This document shows, in pieces, positions 51,797 to 60,621 of a DNA stretch of 64,000 nt (position 1 is its first letter; every line of letters starts with the position of its first letter). The DNA comes from an uncultured SAR86 cluster bacterium. Its GTDB lineage: Bacteria; Pseudomonadota; Gammaproteobacteria; Magnimaribacterales; D2472. The notes under the pieces are model-generated. The model saw only the letters and a list, made by a program, of their open reading frames with translations, was not told the DNA's origin and ran no database searches. Where the stretch lies: NCBI GenBank assembly GCA_902617045.1, contig CACMVA010000001.1:185519-249518 (forward strand), in the 5' to 3' direction. The position numbers were made by a program, and so were the translations under genes.

Positions 51797-52666
51797 TTAT
51801 GAATTGCCCATTGCTTCAAGGATTTGTAGCAGCAAGTTTATAATATCCAGATAGAGTATAAACGCCATTTCAAGTGCAGTCGACCAGTCATTTTTATCAT
51901 AAATACTAGACTGCGTTTTAATATAATGAAAATCATATAAAAGAAATAAAGAAAAAAGAATTGCTCCAAAAATTGCAGATCTTCTCACAGCCTTTCTGCT
52001 AAATTCCTTATAAAAACGCGCAAAATTAAAAATCAATAATCCTAGTAAAGATATTATTAAAATGTTTCCAAATAAAGAGCTTTCGGAGAAAGATACAAAG
52101 TCGCCATAACCTATAAAACCCGTAATAAGTGTTACAACAAGGACTATTTTAAGAGCGGTAAATCCGTCATTTTCATCCATATCAAGCATTATCAGCGCGA
52201 GAAGAGGACCAAAGAATAAACTAGTTAGAGTGAACAAGGTCATTCCAACCCAAAGGTTAATAGAATCAACTGAAGTTATAAATGTCGTTGCAAATAAACA
52301 CCCCATCCATAGCCAGAACAGCAACCCAACGCCCCACGATGATCCCATCGGGGAATGTATGTAACCCATCTTTAATAATTCAATAACTTCATCCTGATTT
52401 TTAGCAACTTCGTAAAGGACCGTGTCTTTATCTTCATATTTTTCCATTGGTTTTGGAAAATCTTTCTTTGTTTCTAAATAAGGAATCAAATCTAATTTAC
52501 CTTTCATGTTGACTGAGCCCCTAAATAACAGTCCCATAAAAGTTGTGTTATTTTCATATGCTTTTTTTGCTCTATTAAGGCAATAAAAGCACATCATCAA
52601 AACTATTCCTAGTTGTGCTGAGAGTATTACAAGTGTTTTAAATATTAGAGAAGTTTCTACAAACAT
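51797..52666 (-). CDS. Bax inhibitor-1-like (TMBIM/YccA-related) membrane protein with extended N-terminus
   Basis: 289 aa. An isolated helix at residues 8-28 and a soluble charged stretch (about 30-110, 'KGKLDLIPYLETKKDFPKPM') precede six to seven C-terminal helices. The end 'FSLFLLYDFHYIK', 'WSTALEMAFILYLDIINLLLQIL' matches the BI-1 C-terminal hallmark (L(Y/F)D..., YLDIINLFL). BI-1 proteins form pH-gated ion leaks and in bacteria interact with FtsH-type proteases. The N-terminal part does not resemble standard YccA. Assignment by pattern only. Confidence 0.7.
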   Translation of the reverse strand: MFVETSLIFKTLVILSAQLGIVLMMCFYCLNRAKKAYENNTTFMGLLFRGSVNMKGKLDLIPYLETKKDFPKPMEKYEDKDTVLYEVAKNQDEVIELLKMGYIHSPMGSSWGVGLLFWLWMGCLFATTFITSVDSINLWVGMTLFTLTSLFFGPLLALIMLDMDENDGFTALKIVLVVTLITGFIGYGDFVSFSESSLFGNILIISLLGLLIFNFARFYKEFSRKAVRRSAIFGAILFSLFLLYDFHYIKTQSSIYDKNDWSTALEMAFILYLDIINLLLQILEAMGNS

Positions 52667-52723
52667 ATATAGACCATATCATAGGATTTTTACAATATGT
52701 TTTTATTTAAGTATAAATTCTGA

Positions 52724-53224
52724 TTACTTTTTAAAAAAAGCTACTGAGTGATCTTCATATCTTCTATTTCCAATTTTTTTAAAACCAAAATCCTCATGGA
52801 ACTTTATGGATATTAAATTTTCTGGATTTGTGTTTACTTCACAACATAGCGGTATTTCTTTTGTAATAGCAACTTTTTCAATAAGCTCATAAAAACTTTT
52901 TCCAATACCCTGTCGTCTAAATGAATCTTTTATAGCTATTCTATCAATATAAAGAAATTTGGATTCTGTGTTATTAAAAAATTTATAGTTAGGTGAATCA
53001 TAAGAGGATTTCTCTCTGAAGCATATGATGAATCCTTTTATTTCGTTATCTTTTTCTACATAAAATTGATACGAACTAAGTTGTATTAATTGTCTAAGGT
53101 ACTCTATTGAACTCAAGCTTCCAACCTCTGGAGTATTTTCTTGATTAAGTATAAAAATTTTCTCTAAAAATTCTTGGCTTAGTTTTGAAGGAAAATTGTG
53201 AATTTCATGACGAAACTGATTCAT
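52724..53224 (-). CDS. GNAT family N-acetyltransferase
   Basis: 166 aa with the acetyl-CoA-binding motif 'DRIAIKDSFRRQGIGKSFYELI' (R/Q-x-x-G-x-G/A as RRQGIG) and the following beta-bulge 'LCCEVNTNPENLISIKFHEDFGF' (core NPENLISIKFHEDFGF). Substrate not identifiable. It is 3 bp after the crotonase gene on the same strand. Confidence 0.85.
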   Translation of the reverse strand: MNQFRHEIHNFPSKLSQEFLEKIFILNQENTPEVGSLSSIEYLRQLIQLSSYQFYVEKDNEIKGFIICFREKSSYDSPNYKFFNNTESKFLYIDRIAIKDSFRRQGIGKSFYELIEKVAITKEIPLCCEVNTNPENLISIKFHEDFGFKKIGNRRYEDHSVAFFKK

Positions 53225-53227
53225 TCA

Positions 53228-53914
53228 TCAAGAATCAAGTTCATTTATTGCGTCATCAATCTTTTTATGTATTTCAGCTATGTACAGCTCTTTTGTCATC
53301 GAATAAGCTGGATGCCCCATTGTCGATAGATCTTTTGCTTTTTCAAGAGCGACTTTCATCAATTTATCTGATTCAACAACTTCATCCATAAGACCAGCAT
53401 CTATTGCATCCTCTAGTGTATACATTTCAGCGCTCAGAACTGCTCTATATTTATGAGATTGAGCTACTCTAAATTTAATGAGCTCTAATATAGGTAGAGG
53501 TATGACCATATTTGTTCTCATTTCATTAGCCCCAAGCATGAAGTCGCCTTTGACACCTATTCTATAGTCACAACAGCATAATAAAAAAGTTCCCAGAGCA
53601 ATGCCATGACCTGAACATGCTGCAATAACGGGTCTTGGAAATGCAAATATTCTTGATAAGAGCTTAAAGCCATTTATGGTCATATTTTGAATAAGTTCCA
53701 TATCTCCACCTTGTATAGTTTTGAGATCAAATCCAGCAGAAAACATACCCTCTCTACCTGTAATTATCAGGCATCCCTCTTCGGTAGGAACATTATCTAG
53801 ACATTCATTTATATGCTGTGACATTTCTGGAGAGAAAACGTTTGCCTTACCATCATCTAAAGTTAGTATTGATACGTTCTCTTCTTTCTTAAGTGTAGCT
53901 AGTTTTTCTGACAT
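53228..53914 (-). CDS. Crotonase-family enoyl-CoA hydratase/isomerase
   Basis: 228 aa from ATG 53914. The track start at 53947 would overlap the divergent DUF885 gene's start codon and adds 11 non-conserved residues. Crotonase motifs are 'LDDGKANVFSPEM', 'EGMFSAGFDLKTI' and 'ACSGHGIALGTFLLCCCDYRIG' (core SGHGIALGTFLL, oxyanion hole). The general-acid/base Glu pair of classical hydratases is not obvious ('LGANEMRTNMVIPLP'). A role in acyl-CoA metabolism is likely. Confidence 0.85.
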   Translation of the reverse strand: MSEKLATLKKEENVSILTLDDGKANVFSPEMSQHINECLDNVPTEEGCLIITGREGMFSAGFDLKTIQGGDMELIQNMTINGFKLLSRIFAFPRPVIAACSGHGIALGTFLLCCCDYRIGVKGDFMLGANEMRTNMVIPLPILELIKFRVAQSHKYRAVLSAEMYTLEDAIDAGLMDEVVESDKLMKVALEKAKDLSTMGHPAYSMTKELYIAEIHKKIDDAINELDS

Positions 53915-53945
53915 AATATAATTTTCTTTTAAAGGAAATTTTATC

Positions 53946-55772
53946 ATGATTAAAAAAATTCTTAAGCTTACTAGAAATCTTTTATTAGTTACTTTAGGGG
54001 TTGGGTCTCTATATTTAATAAATCTTTTTTTTATGAAGCCCTTCTCTATTGATCATTTTTTAGCAAAAGAGCTAATTCTTGATCTTACAAGTTCACCTGA
54101 AGAGTTAACATATGTTGGAGTATTAGATGACTATAATTGGCTGACGAATCATAACTCTAAATTATCAATTCCAAAAGAAACCGATATCGACGACGGAATA
54201 GAGCATACTGAAAAAACTATTAAAACCTTATATAAGTATGACGACTCGAGACTATCCGATACTCAAAAAAGTACAAAGAAAATTGCAATTTTTGATTATG
54301 AAAATCATTTAAGAGAACTTAGAGATTTTCCTTATTTAGACTATCCACTTAATCAAATTGGAGGAATTCATTTAAATACCATTGAGTTTATGAATGATGT
54401 ACATCCTATTAGGAAAAAGTCTGAAGCAGACGATTTTATAAAAAGGACAGATTTAATAAAGGAAGTGTATGAAGGAGTTCTTGCCGACCTTGAAAAACAA
54501 GCTAAAAGTGGTATTTATCCGCCTGAATTTGTATATGGTCATGTAATTAAACAGCTTGATGAATTTATAGAATATTCGAATGAAGAACATCCACTTTATA
54601 CTCAATTTATGTCAAAGATAAATCAATTGGATTTAAATCAAGAAGATGTAAATTATTTTGAAAATGAAATAAAAAGATCCATTAGTGAAAGTGTTACGCC
54701 GGGTTTTAAAGTTTTAAGAGATTTTATGATAAGAACTCAAAAATATGCTAATAAAAATCATGGGGTATGGTCTCAACCTGGAGGAGATGAGTACTATAAA
54801 TTGAAAATAAGAACTTTCACTACAACAGATTATTCTCCAGAGGAAATTCATCAAATAGGGCTAAGTGAAGTTAAACGGATTTCTGAAAGAATGAGATACA
54901 TTCTTTCATCTCTTGGATATGACGAGAGTAAGTCTGTTGGAGAAATAATGAATGAATTAAATGAGAATCCAGATTTCTTGTATGCAGATACCCCAGACAG
55001 AAAAGAAATAGTTGTTAAAGACTATACAGAAATGGTTGAAGAAGCTTATGAAGTAATGAAAGATTATTTCCATACTATGCCAAAGTCAAAGGTCATAGTA
55101 AAAGCTGTTCCTGAGTACTCTGAAAGGACTGCAGCTGGAGGGTATTATCAGTCGCCAGCGCTTGACGGAAGTAGGCCTGGTGTATTTTATGCAAATCTAT
55201 ACGATATAAAGCAGACACCAACCTATAGCATGAGAACTTTGGCTTATCATGAAGCAACACCTGGACACCATCACCAAATAGCACATTCTCTTGAAAATGA
55301 AGATTTAACTCTCTATAGACGGTTTGGATACTACACTTCTGCTTTCGCAGAGGGATGGGCTCTTTACTCTGAAATTTTAGCTCTTGAAGCAGGTTTGGCT
55401 GAAGATCCATATGACGAATTGGGAATTCTGCAAAGCGAACTTTTTAGAGCAGTTAGATTAGTGGTTGATACCGGAATGCACTATAAAAGATGGACTCGTG
55501 AAGAAGCAATGAAGTACATGAAAACAAAAACAGGAATGTCAGATACAGAAGTTAGAGTCGAGATTGAAAGATATATTGTTTGGCCAGGGCAAGCGCTAAG
55601 CTATAAAGTTGGTATGATCAAAATACTCGAACTCAGAGAAAAAGCTATGAGCGAGCTTGGTGATAAATTTAATATAAAAGATTTCCACTCAGCTGTTCTA
55701 GATCATGGAAATCCTCCTCTCTTTATTGTTGAGGAGATGGTAAATAATATGATTAAAGAAAATTTGAACTAG
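53946..55772 (+). CDS. DUF885-family zinc metallopeptidase-like protein
   Basis: 608 aa with an N-terminal hydrophobic signal or anchor ('NLLLVTLGVGSLYLINLFF') and the DUF885 zinc motif 'HEATPGHHHQIAHS', followed by 'FGYYTSAFAEGWALYSE', in which Glu is the probable third ligand. The C-terminal 'YIVWPGQALSYKVG' is typical of the family, which is predicted to be envelope-located metallopeptidases of unclear specificity. An AAAGGAAA ribosome-binding sequence supports the start. Its TAG shares CTAG with the convergent acyltransferase gene. Confidence 0.92.
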   Translation: MIKKILKLTRNLLLVTLGVGSLYLINLFFMKPFSIDHFLAKELILDLTSSPEELTYVGVLDDYNWLTNHNSKLSIPKETDIDDGIEHTEKTIKTLYKYDDSRLSDTQKSTKKIAIFDYENHLRELRDFPYLDYPLNQIGGIHLNTIEFMNDVHPIRKKSEADDFIKRTDLIKEVYEGVLADLEKQAKSGIYPPEFVYGHVIKQLDEFIEYSNEEHPLYTQFMSKINQLDLNQEDVNYFENEIKRSISESVTPGFKVLRDFMIRTQKYANKNHGVWSQPGGDEYYKLKIRTFTTTDYSPEEIHQIGLSEVKRISERMRYILSSLGYDESKSVGEIMNELNENPDFLYADTPDRKEIVVKDYTEMVEEAYEVMKDYFHTMPKSKVIVKAVPEYSERTAAGGYYQSPALDGSRPGVFYANLYDIKQTPTYSMRTLAYHEATPGHHHQIAHSLENEDLTLYRRFGYYTSAFAEGWALYSEILALEAGLAEDPYDELGILQSELFRAVRLVVDTGMHYKRWTREEAMKYMKTKTGMSDTEVRVEIERYIVWPGQALSYKVGMIKILELREKAMSELGDKFNIKDFHSAVLDHGNPPLFIVEEMVNNMIKENLN

Positions 55773-56371
55773 TATTTTTCAGGATATTTTGCAGTAAAAA
55801 CCCTGTAATAGGCCTTAAGATCGCTAATATCTTTCATATTGTCACCTGTAGGTGTAAAAGCCTTACCAAGAAGTATTTCTTTTTTTGCAAAATCTAGAGA
55901 TGCTGGAATTATTTTAGTATTTAATTCTTTTGCTATTCTTAAGAATCCTGTTTTCCATTCCTTTACTTTTGAACGGGTTCCTTCAGGAGATATTCCAATT
56001 AAGGAACTATTAATGTCTTTGATCTGATTAATTGCATCTTTAATTATCCCTCCAGGTTTGTTTCTATCAACGGGTATTCCCCCCATGTATCTCAAAAAAG
56101 CTCCAAGCCCATACTTAAATGCAGTATGTTTACCAATAAATGTAACTTTTGCATCCAGTCCAGCAATTGCTGCAACCCCTAGAATCCCATCCCAGTTTGA
56201 CGTATGTGGAGCAACAATTACTACAAGTTTTTTTTCATTAAATTCATCTGAAATTTTTCCATGAACCTTCCATCCAAGAGAGGTTAAAACAAATCTACCC
56301 AGCCATTGAAGCGCTTTTGGTCGGTATGCCCGAAAACTTTTCGGAATTTGTGAGCTTGAAACACTTTTCAT
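55769..56371 (-). CDS. PlsC-family 1-acylglycerol-3-phosphate acyltransferase-like protein
   Basis: 200 aa with catalytic HX4D motif 'HTSNWD' (in 'VAPHTSNWDGIL'), 'GGIPVDRNKPGG', 'ISPEGTRS' (EGTR) and 'IIPASLDF'. These are the four conserved blocks of the PlsC acyltransferases acting on phospholipid precursors or related acceptors at the inner membrane. The small size and HTSNWD version resemble the group often annotated as 'acyltransferase family' rather than core PlsC. It is 2 bp after the TIGR02206 gene. Confidence 0.88.
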   Translation of the reverse strand: MKSVSSSQIPKSFRAYRPKALQWLGRFVLTSLGWKVHGKISDEFNEKKLVVIVAPHTSNWDGILGVAAIAGLDAKVTFIGKHTAFKYGLGAFLRYMGGIPVDRNKPGGIIKDAINQIKDINSSLIGISPEGTRSKVKEWKTGFLRIAKELNTKIIPASLDFAKKEILLGKAFTPTGDNMKDISDLKAYYRVFTAKYPEKY

Positions 56372-56373
56372 TT

Positions 56374-57069
56374 TTAAACAGCAGTTTTATTTAATTTATC
56401 CTTAATAAAATATGGCAAATATATTGAATAGCAAACAATTACAGCAAGAATATAGATATCAATCATGTGGTATGGCGCTTCTCTCATAAAACCTGTTACA
56501 TTTAAACCGGGTGGTTTTTCCATAACATACCAATAATTTGCTGGCGGTCCAAGTAAATAATTAATTGGGTACATCAAAATTAAGAAGAAAGTTAACACAA
56601 ATAGAACTCTGTGCACATCTTTAAAGTAAGGTCTTTGATTATCAATTATCATTGCATAACTTACGCCAAGTAAAATCATTGAGTGACCAACCATATGACG
56701 AACATAATCAATATGTGGGAATGAATATAAAACATCAGGAGTTAATATAGCCATGCCTGCTCCGGAAATCCCAGCAAAAAAAGCAAAGATAAAAAACTCT
56801 CTTCTCTGAGTTATAAAATAAAGCATGATAGATGCGCAAGAAAAATCACATAGGTGAAGAGGTAATCCTAGTTTTATTTGTTGAGTATACCCCTCCCTAT
56901 AAAAATCCAAACCTTGGTTTATTAGGATAAAAATGAAAATTGCAGCTATTACAAGTTTTTTCCATATATCACTCTTGTTCACAACAAATTTCGGTAAATA
57001 AACAATCATAGCAATGCATGCTATGGCAAAAATGATATGAGAAGTATCTGATAAGCTAAATTCTGTCAT
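56374..57069 (-). CDS. TIGR02206-family (YwaF-like) membrane protein
   Basis: 231 aa with about seven membrane helices. Family features are 'LPLHLCDFSCASIMLYF' and 'GPPANYWYVMEKPPG', both conserved in TIGR02206/YwaF proteins and their eukaryotic TMEM164 relatives. TMEM164 acts as an acyltransferase in ether-lipid synthesis, and the conserved His and Cys in 'HLCDFSC' are compatible with that. A bacterial role is unproven. It is next to a PlsC-family gene. Confidence 0.85.
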   Translation of the reverse strand: MTEFSLSDTSHIIFAIACIAMIVYLPKFVVNKSDIWKKLVIAAIFIFILINQGLDFYREGYTQQIKLGLPLHLCDFSCASIMLYFITQRREFFIFAFFAGISGAGMAILTPDVLYSFPHIDYVRHMVGHSMILLGVSYAMIIDNQRPYFKDVHRVLFVLTFFLILMYPINYLLGPPANYWYVMEKPPGLNVTGFMREAPYHMIDIYILAVIVCYSIYLPYFIKDKLNKTAV

Positions 57070-57077
57070 TATAAGTA

Positions 57078-58088
57078 TTAGGCGTAAATTTTGCCGAAAT
57101 CATTATTAAGAAAATCATCCCAAGACAAAGATTCTTGTCTTGTAAAACCTTTATTTGTAATCTTACCATCAAGAAACATTTTAAGAGCGCTACATACGCC
57201 AGAGGCAGTCGTTAATTGAATGGCGCTGAATTTTTCATCTCCGTATATTTTTCTTAAATAGGTTTTCTCTTGTAAAACTCCGTCGATAAGTCCTATAACT
57301 TTTACAAAAAATATTATTACGTCATTTTTTGTCCTTGGGACTTCTTTATCGAAAAGCTTCTCTAAGACATCCTTATTCTTCTTCAAGTGAAGATCGTTAA
57401 ACAAAAATTTCATGTGATTTAAATGGCCTGGATATCTAATTGTCTTATATGAAAGATTTTGAACTTCTCCTTCAAAAGTCTCACACATGGTGGCACATCC
57501 TCCGCTTGTATTAAAGGCTTCAAAGCTTTCGCCCTCAATAACAATTTTTTCAGCTCCCTCTAATGGCATAACCTTTACTGATTTTCCTTCATAAATTGCA
57601 TCGGCTTCATTGCAATATTCATTAATTAATCCGTTTGTTGACCAACTTAAGTAATAGCTCATTTCATTAGTTGTAAATCTTGGTAAAGCTCCAACTCTCA
57701 TTAGAACTTCATTTACAGAATCGAATTGATTCATCATACCAGCTGCACAAATATTAATGGCTCCTGGAGCAAGGCCACACTGTGGCATTAAAATATTTTC
57801 TGATTTTAGTGATCTAATGTATTCTGTCGTTTCAACATCTTCAGTGAGATCAAAGTAAGCAATACCATTTTCTGCTGCTACGCTTGCAATGTTTTTGTTT
57901 ACTGCAAATGGTCCTGCTGAAATTACTGCATCAACTCCTTTTAAAAAATCTTCTACCTGTGAAATATCGTTTGCATCGAAACCATCTTCTATATCGCCCT
58001 GCTTTAAGTCATAGTCCTTTTTAAGTAGTTGCTTTAATGCCCAACCTATATTTCCACTACCAACAATTGCAATTTTAGCTTTCATCAA
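57078..58088 (-). CDS. Saccharopine dehydrogenase-family protein
   Basis: 336 aa. An N-terminal Rossmann domain ('IAIVGSGNIGWALKQLL') is followed by the catalytic domain with 'YFDLTEDVETT', 'MPQCGLAPGAINICAAGMM' and 'SWSTNGLINEYCNEADAIYEGK' (core STNGLINEY). These correspond to the saccharopine reductase/oxidoreductase fold. Adjacent to an ALDH7-type dehydrogenase (14-base overlap), it probably works in lysine degradation through saccharopine and aminoadipate semialdehyde. A lysine-ketoglutarate reductase is not in the window. The start is M1 or M2 (58088/58085). Confidence 0.88.
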   Translation of the reverse strand: MMKAKIAIVGSGNIGWALKQLLKKDYDLKQGDIEDGFDANDISQVEDFLKGVDAVISAGPFAVNKNIASVAAENGIAYFDLTEDVETTEYIRSLKSENILMPQCGLAPGAINICAAGMMNQFDSVNEVLMRVGALPRFTTNEMSYYLSWSTNGLINEYCNEADAIYEGKSVKVMPLEGAEKIVIEGESFEAFNTSGGCATMCETFEGEVQNLSYKTIRYPGHLNHMKFLFNDLHLKKNKDVLEKLFDKEVPRTKNDVIIFFVKVIGLIDGVLQEKTYLRKIYGDEKFSAIQLTTASGVCSALKMFLDGKITNKGFTRQESLSWDDFLNNDFGKIYA

Positions 58089-59448
58089 ATTCTACCCCCT
58101 GAGCAAGTGGTAAATCTTCTCCGTAATTTACAGTCGCTGTTACTCTTCTCATATAATTTTTCCAAGCATCCGAACCTGACTCACGTCCGCCTCCCGTGTC
58201 TTTTTCACCACCAAAAGCGCCACCAATTTCAGCTCCACTTGTACCAATATTTACGTTAGCAATCCCACAATCACTTCCAGATTCACTTAAAAATAATTCA
58301 GATTCTCTAATGTCATTTGTAAAAATTGAACTGCTCAGACCTTGACTAACATCGTTTTGCATATAGATAGCATCTTCAATTTTTTCATAACTCTTAACAT
58401 ATAAAATAGGTGCAAATGTTTCAGAGAGCATCTCATCTTCTATTTCCTTTACAAGGACTAGTGCTGGTTTTACATAATATTCATTAGAATCTTCAATATC
58501 TAATCTTTCACCACCAATCACAGATACATTCTTAGCTTTTAAGGACTCAAGAATTTTTTGCATAGAATTAAAGCTTTCTTCAGAAATTAAGGGACCTATT
58601 TGAGAGGAATCCTTTGAGGGACAGCCTATTACTAATTCCTCAAAGCATTTTTCCAAACGCTCAACACAGTCGTCATATATATCTTTATGAACAAATAATC
58701 TTCTTAGCGAGGTGCATCTTTGACCGGTTGTTCCGCAAGCAGAAAAGGCAATACCTTTTATTGTTAAATCTAAGTCTGCTGAAGGACATACGATTGCAGC
58801 GTTATTGCCTCCAAGTTCAAGCAAAAGCTTACCAAGCCTAGCTGAAACAATTGGTGCCAACTCTTTGCCCATTTGTGTGCTTCCTGTTGCAGATACCAAA
58901 GATATTCTTTTATCTTCACAAATTAAAACTGCCTCTTCGTTACCACCTTCTATAATTTGAATTAAGTCAGAAAACTCACCACTTATCTCATCCCACGCTT
59001 TTTTTATTCCTTTTGCGCACTCATTTGAATGTGGGCTAGGTTTCCATATTATGCTGTTTCCACAAACAGCAGAAAGACAGAAATTCCATGCAAATACAGC
59101 CATTGGGAAATTAAAAGCTGTTATGCAACCAACAACTCCCAAAGGATGCCATAACTCTTGAAGTCTGTGATTTGGACGCTCACTGGGCATAGTCAAGCCA
59201 TATAGTTGCCTGCTTAATCCAACAGCAAAATCACACATATCTATTGCTTCTTGAACTTCTCCGAGCGACTCTGTCTTTATCTTTCTGGCTTCTTTGGTTA
59301 TGGTTTTTGCAAGGAGTTCTTTTTGAAGTCTCAACTGCTCACCAAATTGTCTTATAAAATCTCCTCTTTGAGGCGCTGGAATTTTTTTCCATTTTTCAGC
59401 AATATCTTGCGATCTAATAATTATCTTGTTGTACTGTTTTTTATCCAT
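58075..59448 (-). CDS. ALDH7-type aldehyde dehydrogenase (alpha-aminoadipic semialdehyde DH)
   Basis: 457 aa with cofactor-binding 'ITAFNFPMAVFAWNFCLS', Glu in 'LLELGGNNAAIV', catalytic Cys in 'GTTGQRCTSLRRLFV', and the ALDH7 hallmark 'GTSGAEIGGAFGGEKDTGGG'. ALDH7A1-like enzymes oxidise aminoadipate semialdehyde / P6C in lysine degradation. The saccharopine dehydrogenase gene overlaps it, which fits that pathway closely. At 457 aa it is a little shorter than usual (about 500), as its N-terminus is reduced. Confidence 0.92.
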   Translation of the reverse strand: MDKKQYNKIIIRSQDIAEKWKKIPAPQRGDFIRQFGEQLRLQKELLAKTITKEARKIKTESLGEVQEAIDMCDFAVGLSRQLYGLTMPSERPNHRLQELWHPLGVVGCITAFNFPMAVFAWNFCLSAVCGNSIIWKPSPHSNECAKGIKKAWDEISGEFSDLIQIIEGGNEEAVLICEDKRISLVSATGSTQMGKELAPIVSARLGKLLLELGGNNAAIVCPSADLDLTIKGIAFSACGTTGQRCTSLRRLFVHKDIYDDCVERLEKCFEELVIGCPSKDSSQIGPLISEESFNSMQKILESLKAKNVSVIGGERLDIEDSNEYYVKPALVLVKEIEDEMLSETFAPILYVKSYEKIEDAIYMQNDVSQGLSSSIFTNDIRESELFLSESGSDCGIANVNIGTSGAEIGGAFGGEKDTGGGRESGSDAWKNYMRRVTATVNYGEDLPLAQGVEFDES

Positions 59449-59492
59449 AAAGATTTACAGCAAATTATGCTCTCCCAATAAGTGCTATTTTA

Positions 59493-60281
59493 CTATAGTT
59501 GTGCTTGAAGGTACTCCAATAAAATGTTTATTTTATTTGATCCACCAAAATATACTGATTCATCTTCATCAAATGTCTCTAAGCTTTTAATAAGGCCTCT
59601 CAATGCATCAGGATAATCAACAATTTTGTTTAATGGTTCAAATAAAACATTTATTGTAAATAAAGAATAATCTTCATGAAATCTACATAAAGTTTCTTTT
59701 TCTGATCTGATATACCAAGACGAAGGATCTGTAAGTAAAGAAGCTTCTTCTTTTAAATGAAATCTTTTTGTATCTCCATGAATAAGCCAATTCTGTCTAG
59801 CAAAGGGTTTTTTAATAGGTGCCTGTCTTATAAAAGTTGTGATTCTCTTGCCTATCTTCTCATCTAGAGATGTAACAGGATCATGAATTGTTTTTAGTGG
59901 CTTACCAATTTTTGTTCTTACATCCCAATAACTTGGCGAACAAATACTTGCCGCAAGAAGTTTTTGATCACCTTGTGATTCCATTAAGCATAAATCATCT
60001 TGAATATTGAGGCTTAATTCAGCAATGAGATCAGGATACTTAGAATGCGTTATTCCAAATATTTTTCCTAAGCAAATTTGTGCATCAATAGAATCTTCAG
60101 TTGCTGCAATAACCTTGTTGTAATCCGAATCAAGTAAGTTTTTTTTATGTTTTAGGAGATTTTCACCAATTTTTCTGTTTAGCCATTCACTTAGCTCTAT
60201 TGGCCTCAACCCTAGTCGATATTTTTTTTCGCCAGCACCCCAAGGAGGCTCAGTCCAAAAATTATTCTCATAAGCCTCCAT
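59493..60281 (-). CDS. Heme-dependent oxidative N-demethylase-like protein (DUF3445)
   Basis: 262 aa with the DUF3445/HODM pattern: 'YRLGLRPIELSEWLNR', 'ICSPSYWDVRTKIGKPLKTIHDPV' (core SYWDVRTKIGKPL, IHDPV), 'RQNWLIHGDTKRF' and 'IRSEKETLCRF'. HODM-family proteins include heme- and NADPH/flavin-dependent dimethylamine demethylases. Whether it acts on methylamines or another substrate is open. It is 44 bp upstream of the ALDH7 gene on the same strand and could share its transcript. Confidence 0.8.
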   Translation of the reverse strand: MEAYENNFWTEPPWGAGEKKYRLGLRPIELSEWLNRKIGENLLKHKKNLLDSDYNKVIAATEDSIDAQICLGKIFGITHSKYPDLIAELSLNIQDDLCLMESQGDQKLLAASICSPSYWDVRTKIGKPLKTIHDPVTSLDEKIGKRITTFIRQAPIKKPFARQNWLIHGDTKRFHLKEEASLLTDPSSWYIRSEKETLCRFHEDYSLFTINVLFEPLNKIVDYPDALRGLIKSLETFDEDESVYFGGSNKINILLEYLQAQL

Positions 60282-60307
60282 ACAAATATGAAATACGGGG
60301 TTACAAA

Positions 60308-60613
60308 TTAAAAAATTTTATGTTTTCCTTGGAGTATCTCTAAATACATCTTGTAATCACCTATAAAGCTGTAAAAAGGATATTTAAAGGTAGCAGGCTT
60401 ATTTTTTTCAATAAAGAAATGTCCTACCCATGCAAACCCATAACCCGATAGAAGCGCATATAAGATAAATAAAAAATTGAATGACAGTATAAATTTAATT
60501 AAAAAATATATGCTTAAACTAGTTCCAATAAAATGCATCAATTTTGTGTATTTATGATCATGTTCAGAAATATAGTAAGGATAAAAATCCTTAAAACTTT
60601 TATATCTTTCCAT
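60308..60613 (-). CDS. DUF962 / Mpo1-like membrane protein
   Basis: 101 aa with two helices and the DUF962 hallmark: 'HKYTKLMHFIGTSLSIYF' and 'AWVGHFFIEKNKPATFKYPF' plus 'SFIGDYKMY'. Yeast Mpo1 of the same family is an Fe(II)-dependent 2-hydroxy-fatty-acid dioxygenase, with conserved His as ligands; the corresponding His residues (in 'SEHDHK', 'MHFIGT', 'VGHFF') are present. A lipid-oxidising role is therefore plausible. It is 8 bp after the exported protein at 60622. Confidence 0.85.
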   Translation of the reverse strand: MERYKSFKDFYPYYISEHDHKYTKLMHFIGTSLSIYFLIKFILSFNFLFILYALLSGYGFAWVGHFFIEKNKPATFKYPFYSFIGDYKMYLEILQGKHKIF

Positions 60614-60621
60614 TTTAATTG

